Positions 21,837-30,249 of a stretch of 36,189 nucleotides of DNA are shown here, one piece after another (position 1 is the stretch's first letter; every line of letters starts with the position of its first letter). The notes under the pieces are model-generated. The model ran no database searches and was not told where the DNA came from. It saw only the letters and a list, made by a program, of their open reading frames with translations. A program made the translations under genes and the position numbers. Source of the DNA: a virus; the IMG/VR virus record IMGVR_UViG_3300034374_000806, positions 1 through 36,189 of that record; one strand, written 5' to 3'.

Positions 21837-23586
21837 ATGGTTAGGAGTTGATATTGATTATGAGAGAGACAATCGACTTAGTGAGCAAGCAATTACTCTC
21901 ATGCGTGACTACTATATGCTTGAGCATGAAGAAAGTCCTCAGCAAGCCTTTGCACGTGCTTCAGTGGCTTATTGCTATGATGACCTTGACTTGGCACAAC
22001 GTATCTACGACTACGCTTCAAAGGGTTGGTTTATGTTTGCGTCACCTGTGTTATCGAACGCACCTGAACATGGCAGAGGTAACAGGGGCTTGCCTATTAG
22101 TTGTTTCCTTACTTACGTGGGCGACAATCTTGATAGCCTTATCAGTCATAATGCTGAAGTAGCTTGGCTATCGGTCAAGGGAGGAGGCGTTGGAGGTCAC
22201 TGGGGTGATGTTAGAGGTATATCTGACAAAGCTCCGGGGCCGATACCTTTTATGAAAGTTGTAGACGCTCAAATGACAGCGTACAAACAAGGGAAAACCC
22301 GTAAGGGTAGCTATGCCGCATACTTAGATGTATCTCACCCGGACATTGAAGAGTTTATTAACTTCAAAGTTCCGACTGGAGGAGATATCAATCGTAAATG
22401 TTTTAATTTATTCAATGCTGTGAATATCACAGATGACTTTATGGAGAGTGTAATAAATGATAGAGAATTCAATCTTACAGACCCGCATACAGGAATTGTC
22501 AGAGATACAGTCAAGGCTCGCAGATTATGGCAACGAATCCTTGAAGCTAGGTTCAGAACTGGCAGTCCATATCTTAACTTTATCGACACAGCCAGAAGAG
22601 GCTTACCAGACGCTCAGAAAAGGCTTGGACTCACAATTAATGGCTCTAACCTCTGCAACGAAATCCATCTCGCAACAGATGAAGAACGTACAGCAGTCTG
22701 TTGCCTCAGCTCCGTCAACATCGAAAAGTACGATGAATGGAGAACAAGCGGCATGGTTGGTGACCTTATCCGATTCTTGGACAACGTGCTTCAATACTTT
22801 ATTGACAACGCACCAGAAGAACTATCAAAAGCTGTCTACTCAGCTTACAGAGAGCGTTCAGTCGGTCTTGGAGCAATGGGATTCCACGGATACCTCCAAA
22901 GCAAAGGCATAGCGTGGGAGAGCTGGCAGGCGGCATCAGAGAATTATGGAATCTTCAAAGACATCAAAGCCCAAGCTCTTGAAGCAACCTACCAGCTCGC
23001 TGTGGAACGTGGCGAATGTCCTGATGGAATGGGTTATGGTGTTAGAAATATGCATCTGTTGGCTATTGCTCCTAACGCTAATAGTAGTATCCTATGCGGG
23101 TGTTCTGCTTCTATTGAGCCCCGTATATCAAATTGCTACGTGCATCGTACTAGGGCTGGTAGCCACACTGTACGCAACCCGTACTTGGAGGAAATCTTAG
23201 ATAAATACAACCAGAATACCAAGAAGGTTTGGCAGTCTATCATTGAGAACGAAGGCTCTGTACAGCACTTGGAGTTCCTCAACGGAGATGAAAAAGCTAC
23301 GTTTAAGACGGCGTTTGAACTTGATCAGACGTGGGTTGTGGAACACTCCGCAAAAAGGCAAGAGTTTATATGCCAAGGTCAAAGCGTCAACGTATTCTTC
23401 CCATCTGGGACAGACAAGGCTATTGTCAATCAGGTACACCTCAAGGCGTGGAAGGAAGGGCTTAAAGGACTATATTATCTCAGAACGACTGCGGGGGTTA
23501 CAGCGGAGAAGGTTGGGACTAAAGTAGATCGCAATGCGCTGAAGGACTTTGAAGATGATGAGGTATGTGTATCATGTCAGGGATAG
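21829..23586 (+). CDS. nrdA: Ribonucleotide reductase class I, large subunit
   Basis: A 585-residue catalytic subunit reducing ribonucleotides to deoxyribonucleotides. Active-site residues are present: Cys92 (PISCFL), Asn274-Cys276-Glu278 (SNLCNEI), Cys291 (AVCCLSS), the Tyr549-Tyr550 radical-transfer pair (GLYYLRT) and the C-terminal Cys580-Cys583 redox pair (CVSCQG). There is no N-terminal ATP cone, so dATP feedback inhibition is probably lost, and at 585 residues it is much shorter than E. coli NrdA. It pairs with NrdB two small genes downstream and overlaps the DUF3310-like gene by 8 bases. Confidence 0.96.
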   Translation: MTKWLGVDIDYERDNRLSEQAITLMRDYYMLEHEESPQQAFARASVAYCYDDLDLAQRIYDYASKGWFMFASPVLSNAPEHGRGNRGLPISCFLTYVGDNLDSLISHNAEVAWLSVKGGGVGGHWGDVRGISDKAPGPIPFMKVVDAQMTAYKQGKTRKGSYAAYLDVSHPDIEEFINFKVPTGGDINRKCFNLFNAVNITDDFMESVINDREFNLTDPHTGIVRDTVKARRLWQRILEARFRTGSPYLNFIDTARRGLPDAQKRLGLTINGSNLCNEIHLATDEERTAVCCLSSVNIEKYDEWRTSGMVGDLIRFLDNVLQYFIDNAPEELSKAVYSAYRERSVGLGAMGFHGYLQSKGIAWESWQAASENYGIFKDIKAQALEATYQLAVERGECPDGMGYGVRNMHLLAIAPNANSSILCGCSASIEPRISNCYVHRTRAGSHTVRNPYLEEILDKYNQNTKKVWQSIIENEGSVQHLEFLNGDEKATFKTAFELDQTWVVEHSAKRQEFICQGQSVNVFFPSGTDKAIVNQVHLKAWKEGLKGLYYLRTTAGVTAEKVGTKVDRNALKDFEDDEVCVSCQG

Positions 23587-23732
23587 ACTTAAAGTTGAAG
23601 AAGGTGTGGCTGAAACTGTTGAAGGCTCAGTGCAATAGGAAGTGGGAGAAGGCTCGCAAATTACATGCGAAGATCATCGGGTTGGAACTGGAGATTAAAG
23701 TCCTTGAAAGAGAAAACGGAAAACTTAATTAA
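23574..23732 (+). CDS. Small basic helical protein between the RNR genes
   Basis: A 52-residue ORF, MSGIDLKLKKVWLKLLKAQ continuing as a Lys/Leu-rich amphipathic helix to VLERENGKLN. It begins 13 bases inside the end of nrdA and ends inside the next ORF. Heptad-like Leu/Ile spacing suggests a coiled coil. No clear ribosome site is visible, though coupling to nrdA termination is possible. No family is recognised. Confidence 0.5.
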   Translation: MSGIDLKLKKVWLKLLKAQCNRKWEKARKLHAKIIGLELEIKVLERENGKLN

Positions 23733-23913
23733 ACGTCTTGAACTAATCAAAGACTCAGATCCGTTTAACAAGCGGATACTGAATGACTGCTTTGACCACT
23801 TTCGTACTTTACAGGATGAGGTAGATAGGTTAATCTATCATAATAACAACCTGATGAATGTAATATATCAGAACCAAACAGAACTGGAGAACATAGATGT
23901 CCCTACTAGATAG
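23665..23913 (+). CDS. Small coiled-coil protein before nrdB (start uncertain)
   Basis: An 82-residue frame whose reliable part begins at about residue 14 (LKEKTENLIKRLELIKDSD) and continues as a charged coiled coil (FRTLQDEVDRLIYHNNNLM). ATG 23665 overlaps the 52-residue ORF by 68 bases. TTG 23704, with GGAG 10 bases upstream, is an alternative start giving 69 residues. The end overlaps nrdB by 17 bases. Function is unknown. It and the ORF before it separate nrdA from nrdB. Confidence 0.55.
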   Translation: MRRSSGWNWRLKSLKEKTENLIKRLELIKDSDPFNKRILNDCFDHFRTLQDEVDRLIYHNNNLMNVIYQNQTELENIDVPTR

Positions 23914-24850
23914 TAACGTAACATACAAACCGTTTACGTATCCTTGGGCAGTTAAATACGCTACAGAGCATGAACGAATTCACTGGATAGAAGATGAGTT
24001 GGAGCTACAGACAGATGTATCACACTGGAAATCAGGAAAATTATCGGAAAAAGAGCGCCACCATATCACCCAGATCTTGCGGTTATTTACGCAAACTGAC
24101 GTTGCAGTGGGAACAAACTACTTGGAGTATTACATTCCCAAGTTTAAGAACAATGAAATCAGAGCAATGCTCACAGCTTTTGCGAGTCGAGAATTTATCC
24201 ACCAAAGAGCTTACGCTTTGCTCAATGATACTTTGGGACTTCCTGAAGAAGAATTTACCGCCTTCTTAGAGTATCAGCAAATGTCTGCAAAAGTGGAGTT
24301 CATGTCCGATATTGACGTACATTCGCATCAAGGAACAGCCCTTGCAATTGCACGGTCTGTGTTAAATGAAGGTATGTCATTGTTCAGTGCATTTGCAATG
24401 TTACTGAACTACCAGCGATTTGGTAAGATGCCGGGTATGTGTACTGTAGTAGAATGGTCAGTACGTGATGAAAGTCAACATGCAGAAGGAATGGCAAAGT
24501 TATTTAGAGAGTTCTGTGATGAACACCCACGGATTGTGAACGATGATTTTAAGAAAGATATTTACGAGATGTTCCGCACTGCAGTCAAGCTTGAAGACAA
24601 GGTTATTGATCTGGCGTATGAGATGGGTGACTTGGAAGGTTTGTCGGCGGCAGATGTCAAGCAGTACATCCGTTATTTGGCAGACCGGAGACTACTCCAG
24701 CTTGGCCTCAAGACGAATTGGAAGGTTAAGGAGAACCCTTTACCGTGGATGGAGGAACTTCTTGGTGGGTCTTCTATTTCTAATTTCTTTGAGAAACGAG
24801 TCACAGACTATAACGCACACGGACTAGAAGGAGATGACTGGGGATGGTAA
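23897..24850 (+). CDS. nrdB: Ribonucleotide reductase class I, small (radical) subunit
   Basis: A 317-residue diiron protein. The metal ligands are all visible with E. coli spacing: Asp68 (TQTDVAV), Glu99 and His102 (SREFIHQRAY), Glu158 (LNEGMS), Glu192 and His195 (DESQHAEG). The radical Tyr is Tyr106, seven residues after Glu99, as Y122 is in E. coli. The enzyme is therefore a tyrosyl-radical type and needs oxygen. The C-terminal peptide GLEGDDWGW resembles the tail that docks NrdB onto NrdA. It overlaps a small ORF at each end. Confidence 0.96.
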   Translation: MSLLDSNVTYKPFTYPWAVKYATEHERIHWIEDELELQTDVSHWKSGKLSEKERHHITQILRLFTQTDVAVGTNYLEYYIPKFKNNEIRAMLTAFASREFIHQRAYALLNDTLGLPEEEFTAFLEYQQMSAKVEFMSDIDVHSHQGTALAIARSVLNEGMSLFSAFAMLLNYQRFGKMPGMCTVVEWSVRDESQHAEGMAKLFREFCDEHPRIVNDDFKKDIYEMFRTAVKLEDKVIDLAYEMGDLEGLSAADVKQYIRYLADRRLLQLGLKTNWKVKENPLPWMEELLGGSSISNFFEKRVTDYNAHGLEGDDWGW

Positions 24851-25029
24851 CAGTTAGGTTCCACAATGTATTCGGGCTGTCAGCAGAAACAGTAAATAGT
24901 CAACCAGTTCTAGGATGGAAGTCAGGCGAGGACATTGATGATGCCCAAGTCTATTTCTTTGATGGTTATATAATCAATATCCCCTTTATTAAAATTATGA
25001 TAGGGGATATTTTTGATATAATGGATTAG
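24844..25029 (+). CDS. Hypothetical last gene of the early operon
   Basis: A 61-residue protein, beta-rich at first (MVTVRFHNVFGLSAE) and hydrophobic towards the end (YIINIPFIKIMIGDIFDIMD). It starts in the last codons of nrdB (7-base overlap). Its final 18 codons coincide with an intrinsic terminator, and it overlaps the convergent virion gene by 4 bases. No family is recognised. The C-terminal residues may reflect the terminator more than protein selection. Confidence 0.5.
   Translation: MVTVRFHNVFGLSAETVNSQPVLGWKSGEDIDDAQVYFFDGYIINIPFIKIMIGDIFDIMD
24977..25014 (+). terminator. Early-operon terminator inside the last gene
   Basis: ATATCCCCT (24977-24985) and AGGGGATAT (25002-25010) form a perfect 9-bp stem with a 16-base loop, followed by TTTT. 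It is oriented for plus-strand transcripts. Only weak T runs follow on the other strand. It protects the convergent virion operon, whose last codons begin 12 bases later. Confidence 0.75.
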
Positions 25030-27179
25030 ACCCCACCAATCTCAGGCGGTATTGCACCGGATTGTACCTCAGCGGCTAACGATCCGGGCATGTCTGAATT
25101 GATCTTACCGATGTCTTTACCAGTTTCAGCCAGCACGTTTATTCGATGAGCTGTATAACGTAGAGATTCATCAAAGGGTAATCCTTTTACCTGAAGAGAT
25201 GAGATAACATCAGCAGGGACAATACCTTCATACTTGTCACTTGAACCTCCTACATAATCTGCAGTGCTGGCAAGCATCAAACCAACCATACGTGCGTCCT
25301 GAGCATTCATAACATAATCAGGCTTCATCATACGATTAGTAAGTGGTCTTAGCATTTTCAACATCTTATCTGCCGTCTTAGGGTTCAAAGCATGCATTGC
25401 TAAAATCTTAGGGGCTGTAAGAATAGATACACCGGCCATGAATAACATCGGATCTGCAAAGATACCACCACCGACTGTAGTACCTGTACCAGCCTGTGTG
25501 AGAACCTGATTCAATGATCCAGCCTGTCTACCACGGACAACCAGACTAAAGGCTCCTGAAGAGTTTTGTACAAGTAAATCAGAAAAATCTAATATTTCAT
25601 TAACAGACTTTTGTTCTGCAGGGGTCAACATAGCCTTAAAAGTATCGCCCATTTCAGCGCCTTGTAATTTACGCTTCAATTGAGCTAGAGCACCTACAGT
25701 ACCTTCTGCAGTCTCAACACCTTCTAAGAGCTGTCTTAGATATCCACCCTTTAAATCACGCTTAAGTTGTGCGGCATCTGAAACAACCTGTCCAGCGGCC
25801 TCAGCAGATCCTGCAGTCCTACGTTGAAACTCTGCAGATGCATCGATTGCTTTGAATGCATCTTGGATTGCAGAGACGTTACCAGTCTTGGCAATCTCAG
25901 AACCTACCCACTCAGGAGCCTTTGTAGCTAATCCCTTCAATGTGCTAGGATAGAGGCTTCTGAGTGTTTCCTTGTAGATCCCTGTGACGCTATCGTATTT
26001 ATCCATGATCTCAGGATTGCCAAGTTTTTCAGCGCCCCTACGAGCATCTTTCATCAAGCGATTAATCAATACTGTGTATTGTTTTTCAAGAGCTGGGTTG
26101 CGAACTTCTGCCTGTTGCACCTGACGTAGCTTTGCAGTGAACATAGAGATTTGATCGAACAGATTCTCAAATGTAATATTACGTTGGTTTTGTAATAAAT
26201 CTTTGTATAGAGACTCCACTTCAGAATCTAATCGAGTGCCTGAGCGCATGTTCTGCCTGCCTTTGGCAAGCTGATTACGTACAAATGTTTCAGTTCCTTG
26301 AATGCTAATCTTGGCTCCGCCTGCAAGCTCATGAATCTCCTTGAACTTAGGTTGAGCCCAAGCCTTCAGAGCCTCATCGCCTTCTTGGATAGCCTTTGTT
26401 ACAGCCTCACCTATTTCAAGGCGTGAGCGGCCTGTGAAGCCCTGAACCAGTTTATCGACTCGATTGACAATAAACTCTGCCTGCTTTTCATACATCGCTC
26501 GGAATGCATTGTCACCGCCGAAACCAGCCTTAGCAATAGACTCTAAAGTATTGGTCAGACCTTTCTGTTGAATCTGTCCCATTGTCAGTGTTACTTGCTC
26601 ACCGATTTCGATACCGTAGGCTTTCAATTCGCTCTGAAGATTTTGCAGTGCGGCAAGTTGTTCTGGTGATGGCTGTACACCCTTACGGATATTACTAATC
26701 GCTGAACCGGCTAGGGTAACACCTTTGACAACACCTTCCCCCATGCCATAGAATAGGCCAGATTTTAGTCCTTCATTGATTGAGTCAAGAACATCCCCTT
26801 GACCTGTAAACAAGTTCTTAAGACTGTCGCCCATGACAGCACCAGCCGCACCAAAGGTAAACATACCCATTGCTTGAGCTTGTCGAGGTAACATTTTAGT
26901 GCCCGGAATCTCTTGAAAGGCTTTAGCACCTTCTTTAGCACCGTAGATAATGCCTGCCATTTCCCCTGACATTGTTGCACTACCAACGACATTACGCATT
27001 ATCCAGTCACTGACAATATCAGACAATGGAGGCGGTACAGCAGATTCGTCTAAACCCGGAACAGCAGATTGTGTTGGTGTTTGAGGAATAGGCTGTGCCA
27101 TAGTAGGAGACTGAATACCATATTTCTGTAAAGTCTCTTGAGCCTGTTGCATTGTTAGTGGAGGTGAATTACCTGCCAT
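25026..27179 (-). CDS. Internal virion (DNA-ejection) protein, 717 residues
   Basis: The last gene of the right-hand virion operon. The N-terminus is Pro/Gln-rich. Several Gly/Ala-rich hydrophobic segments follow (about 68-85, 103-122, 143-165), then a long helical middle (170-540) and another hydrophobic stretch near 575-600 (DPMLFMAGVSILTAPKIL). This fits a T7 gp15/gp16-type protein that leaves the head and spans the periplasm. No transglycosylase motif (ExxR with a lysozyme-like core) could be seen. Its stop overlaps the convergent early gene by 4 bases. It is one of three adjacent genes with ejection-protein character. Confidence 0.7.
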   Translation of the reverse strand: MAGNSPPLTMQQAQETLQKYGIQSPTMAQPIPQTPTQSAVPGLDESAVPPPLSDIVSDWIMRNVVGSATMSGEMAGIIYGAKEGAKAFQEIPGTKMLPRQAQAMGMFTFGAAGAVMGDSLKNLFTGQGDVLDSINEGLKSGLFYGMGEGVVKGVTLAGSAISNIRKGVQPSPEQLAALQNLQSELKAYGIEIGEQVTLTMGQIQQKGLTNTLESIAKAGFGGDNAFRAMYEKQAEFIVNRVDKLVQGFTGRSRLEIGEAVTKAIQEGDEALKAWAQPKFKEIHELAGGAKISIQGTETFVRNQLAKGRQNMRSGTRLDSEVESLYKDLLQNQRNITFENLFDQISMFTAKLRQVQQAEVRNPALEKQYTVLINRLMKDARRGAEKLGNPEIMDKYDSVTGIYKETLRSLYPSTLKGLATKAPEWVGSEIAKTGNVSAIQDAFKAIDASAEFQRRTAGSAEAAGQVVSDAAQLKRDLKGGYLRQLLEGVETAEGTVGALAQLKRKLQGAEMGDTFKAMLTPAEQKSVNEILDFSDLLVQNSSGAFSLVVRGRQAGSLNQVLTQAGTGTTVGGGIFADPMLFMAGVSILTAPKILAMHALNPKTADKMLKMLRPLTNRMMKPDYVMNAQDARMVGLMLASTADYVGGSSDKYEGIVPADVISSLQVKGLPFDESLRYTAHRINVLAETGKDIGKINSDMPGSLAAEVQSGAIPPEIGGV

Positions 27180-27188
27180 AGTATCTCC

Positions 27189-29129
27189 TTACTGCTGTGC
27201 CGCACGTTCACGGATGTCAGTGTAAACGGTAAGCCCGTAGTTCTTAGCTTCTTTTTCAAATATACTATTACCTAAAATGCGATTAGCCGCTTCTAATTCT
27301 TCTGTAATTCTTCCATAAGGGAATTTAGCAATTTCTGTTGGTGACATGTCAGCCATCATTGATTCAAGAGTCATTGCAGTTTGATTTTCTGCATAGGCCT
27401 GAGAAAACTGCTTTTGGAATAAAGTAGCGAGTGCTTCAGGTTTCATATTACGACTACCTGCCAGCTCTCTTACAAATGCCAAATCACGATCAGATAATGC
27501 ACCCTTAAGATTAGAGGCATTGTCTAGAGCTTTAGCACCTAATAGAACTTCTAAAAGTTCGTTAGAAGCAAGAGTAGACATTGCTTCATCTGCGAAACCA
27601 AACATATCAGGGGCTTTAGCCGCAAATGCTGTAAAGAATTCTTTTGTTGATCTAAAGTTACCTGTATTGGCATCTACAATCAAACTCAAAGCTGACTGAG
27701 ACTGTTGCATTCTTTTTGCGGAACCTGCAGTATCTACAACGTATTGAGAAACATTCTTAATAGTTGTCTTAGCTCTGTCTTCTGTTACAATCTGCGCTAA
27801 ACTACCTTTGTTAGCAATAGTTTGTAGTCGAGTCTCTACAAGTGCCTGAGCCTGTTCAGGAGTGTAATAGCCGCTTTCCACAAGCGTATTCAATTCACGA
27901 GTGAACTCAGTCTGTCCGATATCAGCAAGTCGCCCACGATTCAACAAAGTCTCAGAATCTAGCTTATCGATCTTTCCTTGAATCTCTTTAACACCTAGCT
28001 TAGACTTAAGAACCTCTGATGGAGTCATTTGGATATAACGACTTAGTTCTTCTTTAACCAGCTCTTCACGAGCCTGTGTAATACTGATCTGGGCTTCCTG
28101 CGCTCTTTGTGTGACTTCTTCTGTGGTAACCTGTGCATTAACCAAATTAACACGAGCCTGATCGAGTGTAATCCCAGCTTGTTGCGCTTGGTTTTTAAGA
28201 TCAAGACCCACCATTTCCAATGGGAATCTTTCTTTAGCCTGCTTAGTTTCGACAGCAGTTTGCTCTGTTTGAGCACCACGTAGTTCTGCCAGAGCTTGCG
28301 TAGCCGCCGCATCAGCAATTGCCTTATCAAGATTTGGTTGAGCCTGTTGGATGAGCTGGGAGACTTCTTCTGCAGTTTTATTAGCCTTTGCCGCTGTAAG
28401 AGCAATCTCGACAGCTTGCATTTCTAACTCACCCGGAAGAATCTTTTGCAGTCTTTCAACTTCAAAGTCTTTCTTTTTGGTATCAGCTTCTAAGTTATCA
28501 GCACGTGCCTGCTTAACAATTGCATCAAGTTCAAGGTTATCAATCTCTAACCCACGCTTTGCTAGTCGATCACGAATCTTTTCAGCGTCTAAACCTGCTC
28601 TAGCCATGTTAGCGGCTTCTTTAGAGGCCTCTGTACGAACCTGAGCCTGAGTCAATGCAATGTCAGCGGCGGCCTTTTCAACCTGCTGTGCTTGTTGTTG
28701 CAGTGAGGATGCACCTTGAGTGTCTCCAGCATCTGATAGACGCTTTGCCGCCGCAATCAGTTCTTTAGAGTTTGATACATCAACACCCTTCATCACTTGC
28801 TGACGAATACCTGCTAAACGCTCTTCAGGCGTCTTGAGAGCGTCTCTAAGAGCACTTTCTGCTTTAGCGTATCCTAGCATGCCTGCAGCGCTACCAAGGG
28901 CTCCTGTGGCTCTACGTGCGGCCTTATCAAGATCTACACGCTGTTCCATTGCCTCACCAGCCGCAAAACGGCTCAAAAGACCCGGCAGAGCTGTTGTACC
29001 GCTTACAGGCTGTGCAAGCAACTGGGCCTGTGCCGCAGACTGTTGACGCATCTTTGCAAGCTGTTCTTCTCTGACCTGCTGAGGGGTTTTCAGCATATCA
29101 AGAATCATTGATTTAGGAGCTACTGCCAT
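27189..29129 (-). CDS. Internal virion protein with long coiled coil, 646 residues
   Basis: Almost wholly helical and rich in Ala, Gln, Glu and Lys. Residues 130-360 form a long coiled coil with repeated Q-A-Q and ADN-type heptads (for example VNLVNAQVTTEEVTQ). The N-terminus (MAVAPKSMILDMLKTPQQ) is short and the C-terminal third is a more compact helical domain. Order and composition suggest an ejection protein of the T7 gp15 type that forms a tube across the envelope. Nine bases separate it from the gene downstream, and it shares one base with the gene upstream. No catalytic motif is visible. Confidence 0.7.
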   Translation of the reverse strand: MAVAPKSMILDMLKTPQQVREEQLAKMRQQSAAQAQLLAQPVSGTTALPGLLSRFAAGEAMEQRVDLDKAARRATGALGSAAGMLGYAKAESALRDALKTPEERLAGIRQQVMKGVDVSNSKELIAAAKRLSDAGDTQGASSLQQQAQQVEKAAADIALTQAQVRTEASKEAANMARAGLDAEKIRDRLAKRGLEIDNLELDAIVKQARADNLEADTKKKDFEVERLQKILPGELEMQAVEIALTAAKANKTAEEVSQLIQQAQPNLDKAIADAAATQALAELRGAQTEQTAVETKQAKERFPLEMVGLDLKNQAQQAGITLDQARVNLVNAQVTTEEVTQRAQEAQISITQAREELVKEELSRYIQMTPSEVLKSKLGVKEIQGKIDKLDSETLLNRGRLADIGQTEFTRELNTLVESGYYTPEQAQALVETRLQTIANKGSLAQIVTEDRAKTTIKNVSQYVVDTAGSAKRMQQSQSALSLIVDANTGNFRSTKEFFTAFAAKAPDMFGFADEAMSTLASNELLEVLLGAKALDNASNLKGALSDRDLAFVRELAGSRNMKPEALATLFQKQFSQAYAENQTAMTLESMMADMSPTEIAKFPYGRITEELEAANRILGNSIFEKEAKNYGLTVYTDIRERAAQQ

Positions 29130-30016
29130 TATACCGATCCCATAGTATCTGTTAGAGAACTATCACCACCAATACCTAAAGCCGCTAAAAGTTGCTGATA
29201 AGGTGATGTTGCTCCTTTTGTGGCCTCAGCACCAAAGAAGCCTGACAATGCATCAGCCAATGCACGTACACGCTGGCCTTCCAGCGATGCCGCCGCAGTC
29301 GATGCCGCCGCTTGAGATTCAAGACCTGCAATACCGCCTTTGTACAGAGCCTCAGAAGCACCAAGACCTGCAGACTGTGCAATGTTAGAGAACTGTGCCG
29401 CTGGTGTAAGAGCCGCTAGAGCCTGTGTTTCTGGTGTATACGCCGCACCTAATAGTCCCTGAAGATTTGTAATATTCTGCCCGGTTAGTGTCCCAGCTTG
29501 AGTAAGCGAACTTAAAATATCAGCAGACTGTTGTTCCTGAATAGCCTTTTCCAATGCTAAAGCCTCTGGAGTTCCCCCAAACATACCAGTCTGTACGCCT
29601 AGTCGTCCCTGTGCTCTAAGCCTATTCTCAAGCTCTAATCGACGACGCTCTTCTTCAGGTCTACGCATCTCAGTGAGCTGTGCAAATAATTGTTCTGGAG
29701 AAACTTGAATATTAGGTATAGAGCCGAAAGCCTGTGACATTAAACCAGACTGTATAGCCGCTGGAGTCTCTGCTAATTCCTGTGTTATTGCACCGCCTTC
29801 ACCAATCGTTGTAGTTCCTGTGCCAGTTGTCACAGTGAATGGAGTGAATCGAGCCTCTTCAGCCGCTGTTTCTCCTAAAGTCGTTGCTTGGGACGCTAGA
29901 TCAGCACCTGTAGATTTTAAATAATCAATCTGCTCCCCTGACATAGTGTAAGGTAAAAGCGCAGATGCCGCCTGACCTGCAGTACCCAACAATCCTGCTA
30001 AATCAATATCAGCCAT
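29129..30016 (-). CDS. Internal virion protein, 295 residues
   Basis: An Ala/Gly/Thr-rich protein with an N-terminal amphipathic segment (LAGLLGTAGQAASALLPY), a central charged helix (LTEMRRPEEERRRLELENR) and a C-terminal Ala-rich helical region. It is the first of three consecutive ejection-type genes and may be the T7 gp14 equivalent that inserts in the outer membrane. That is inference from gene order and amphipathic character. It shares its first and last bases with its neighbours, so expression is tightly coupled. Confidence 0.6.
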   Translation of the reverse strand: MADIDLAGLLGTAGQAASALLPYTMSGEQIDYLKSTGADLASQATTLGETAAEEARFTPFTVTTGTGTTTIGEGGAITQELAETPAAIQSGLMSQAFGSIPNIQVSPEQLFAQLTEMRRPEEERRRLELENRLRAQGRLGVQTGMFGGTPEALALEKAIQEQQSADILSSLTQAGTLTGQNITNLQGLLGAAYTPETQALAALTPAAQFSNIAQSAGLGASEALYKGGIAGLESQAAASTAAASLEGQRVRALADALSGFFGAEATKGATSPYQQLLAALGIGGDSSLTDTMGSV

Positions 30017-30249
30017 TAGTATGTACCACCATCAATTGTGCCTGCTGTGAGTGTACCTGTAACTGTCACTGTTGGAGCTGTCACAGTTCCTGTAAATGTA
30101 GGTGATGCTGTATCAGACTTTGTTGCTACCGCAGTTGCAATTGCGTCGTATTCATCATCAATTTCAGAACCTTTGATAATCTTGGCAGGATTACCAGATG
30201 CCAAAGAATCCTTGACTGTAAAGTTAGTTGTCTTAGTATAGTTTGACAT
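30016..30249 (-). CDS. Small fibre-base or tail-spike-like protein
   Basis: A 77-residue protein of a type I recall from marine podoviruses. It begins MSNYTKTTNFTVKDSLASG, with a conserved acidic middle (IKGSEIDDEYDAIATAVATK), and ends in Thr/Val beta repeats (TVTAPTVTVTGTLTAGT) resembling the beginning of a fibre shaft. It may be a tail-attached trimer base. It shares single bases with both neighbours, between the tail-tube B gene and the ejection proteins. Confidence 0.65.
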   Translation of the reverse strand: MSNYTKTTNFTVKDSLASGNPAKIIKGSEIDDEYDAIATAVATKSDTASPTFTGTVTAPTVTVTGTLTAGTIDGGTY

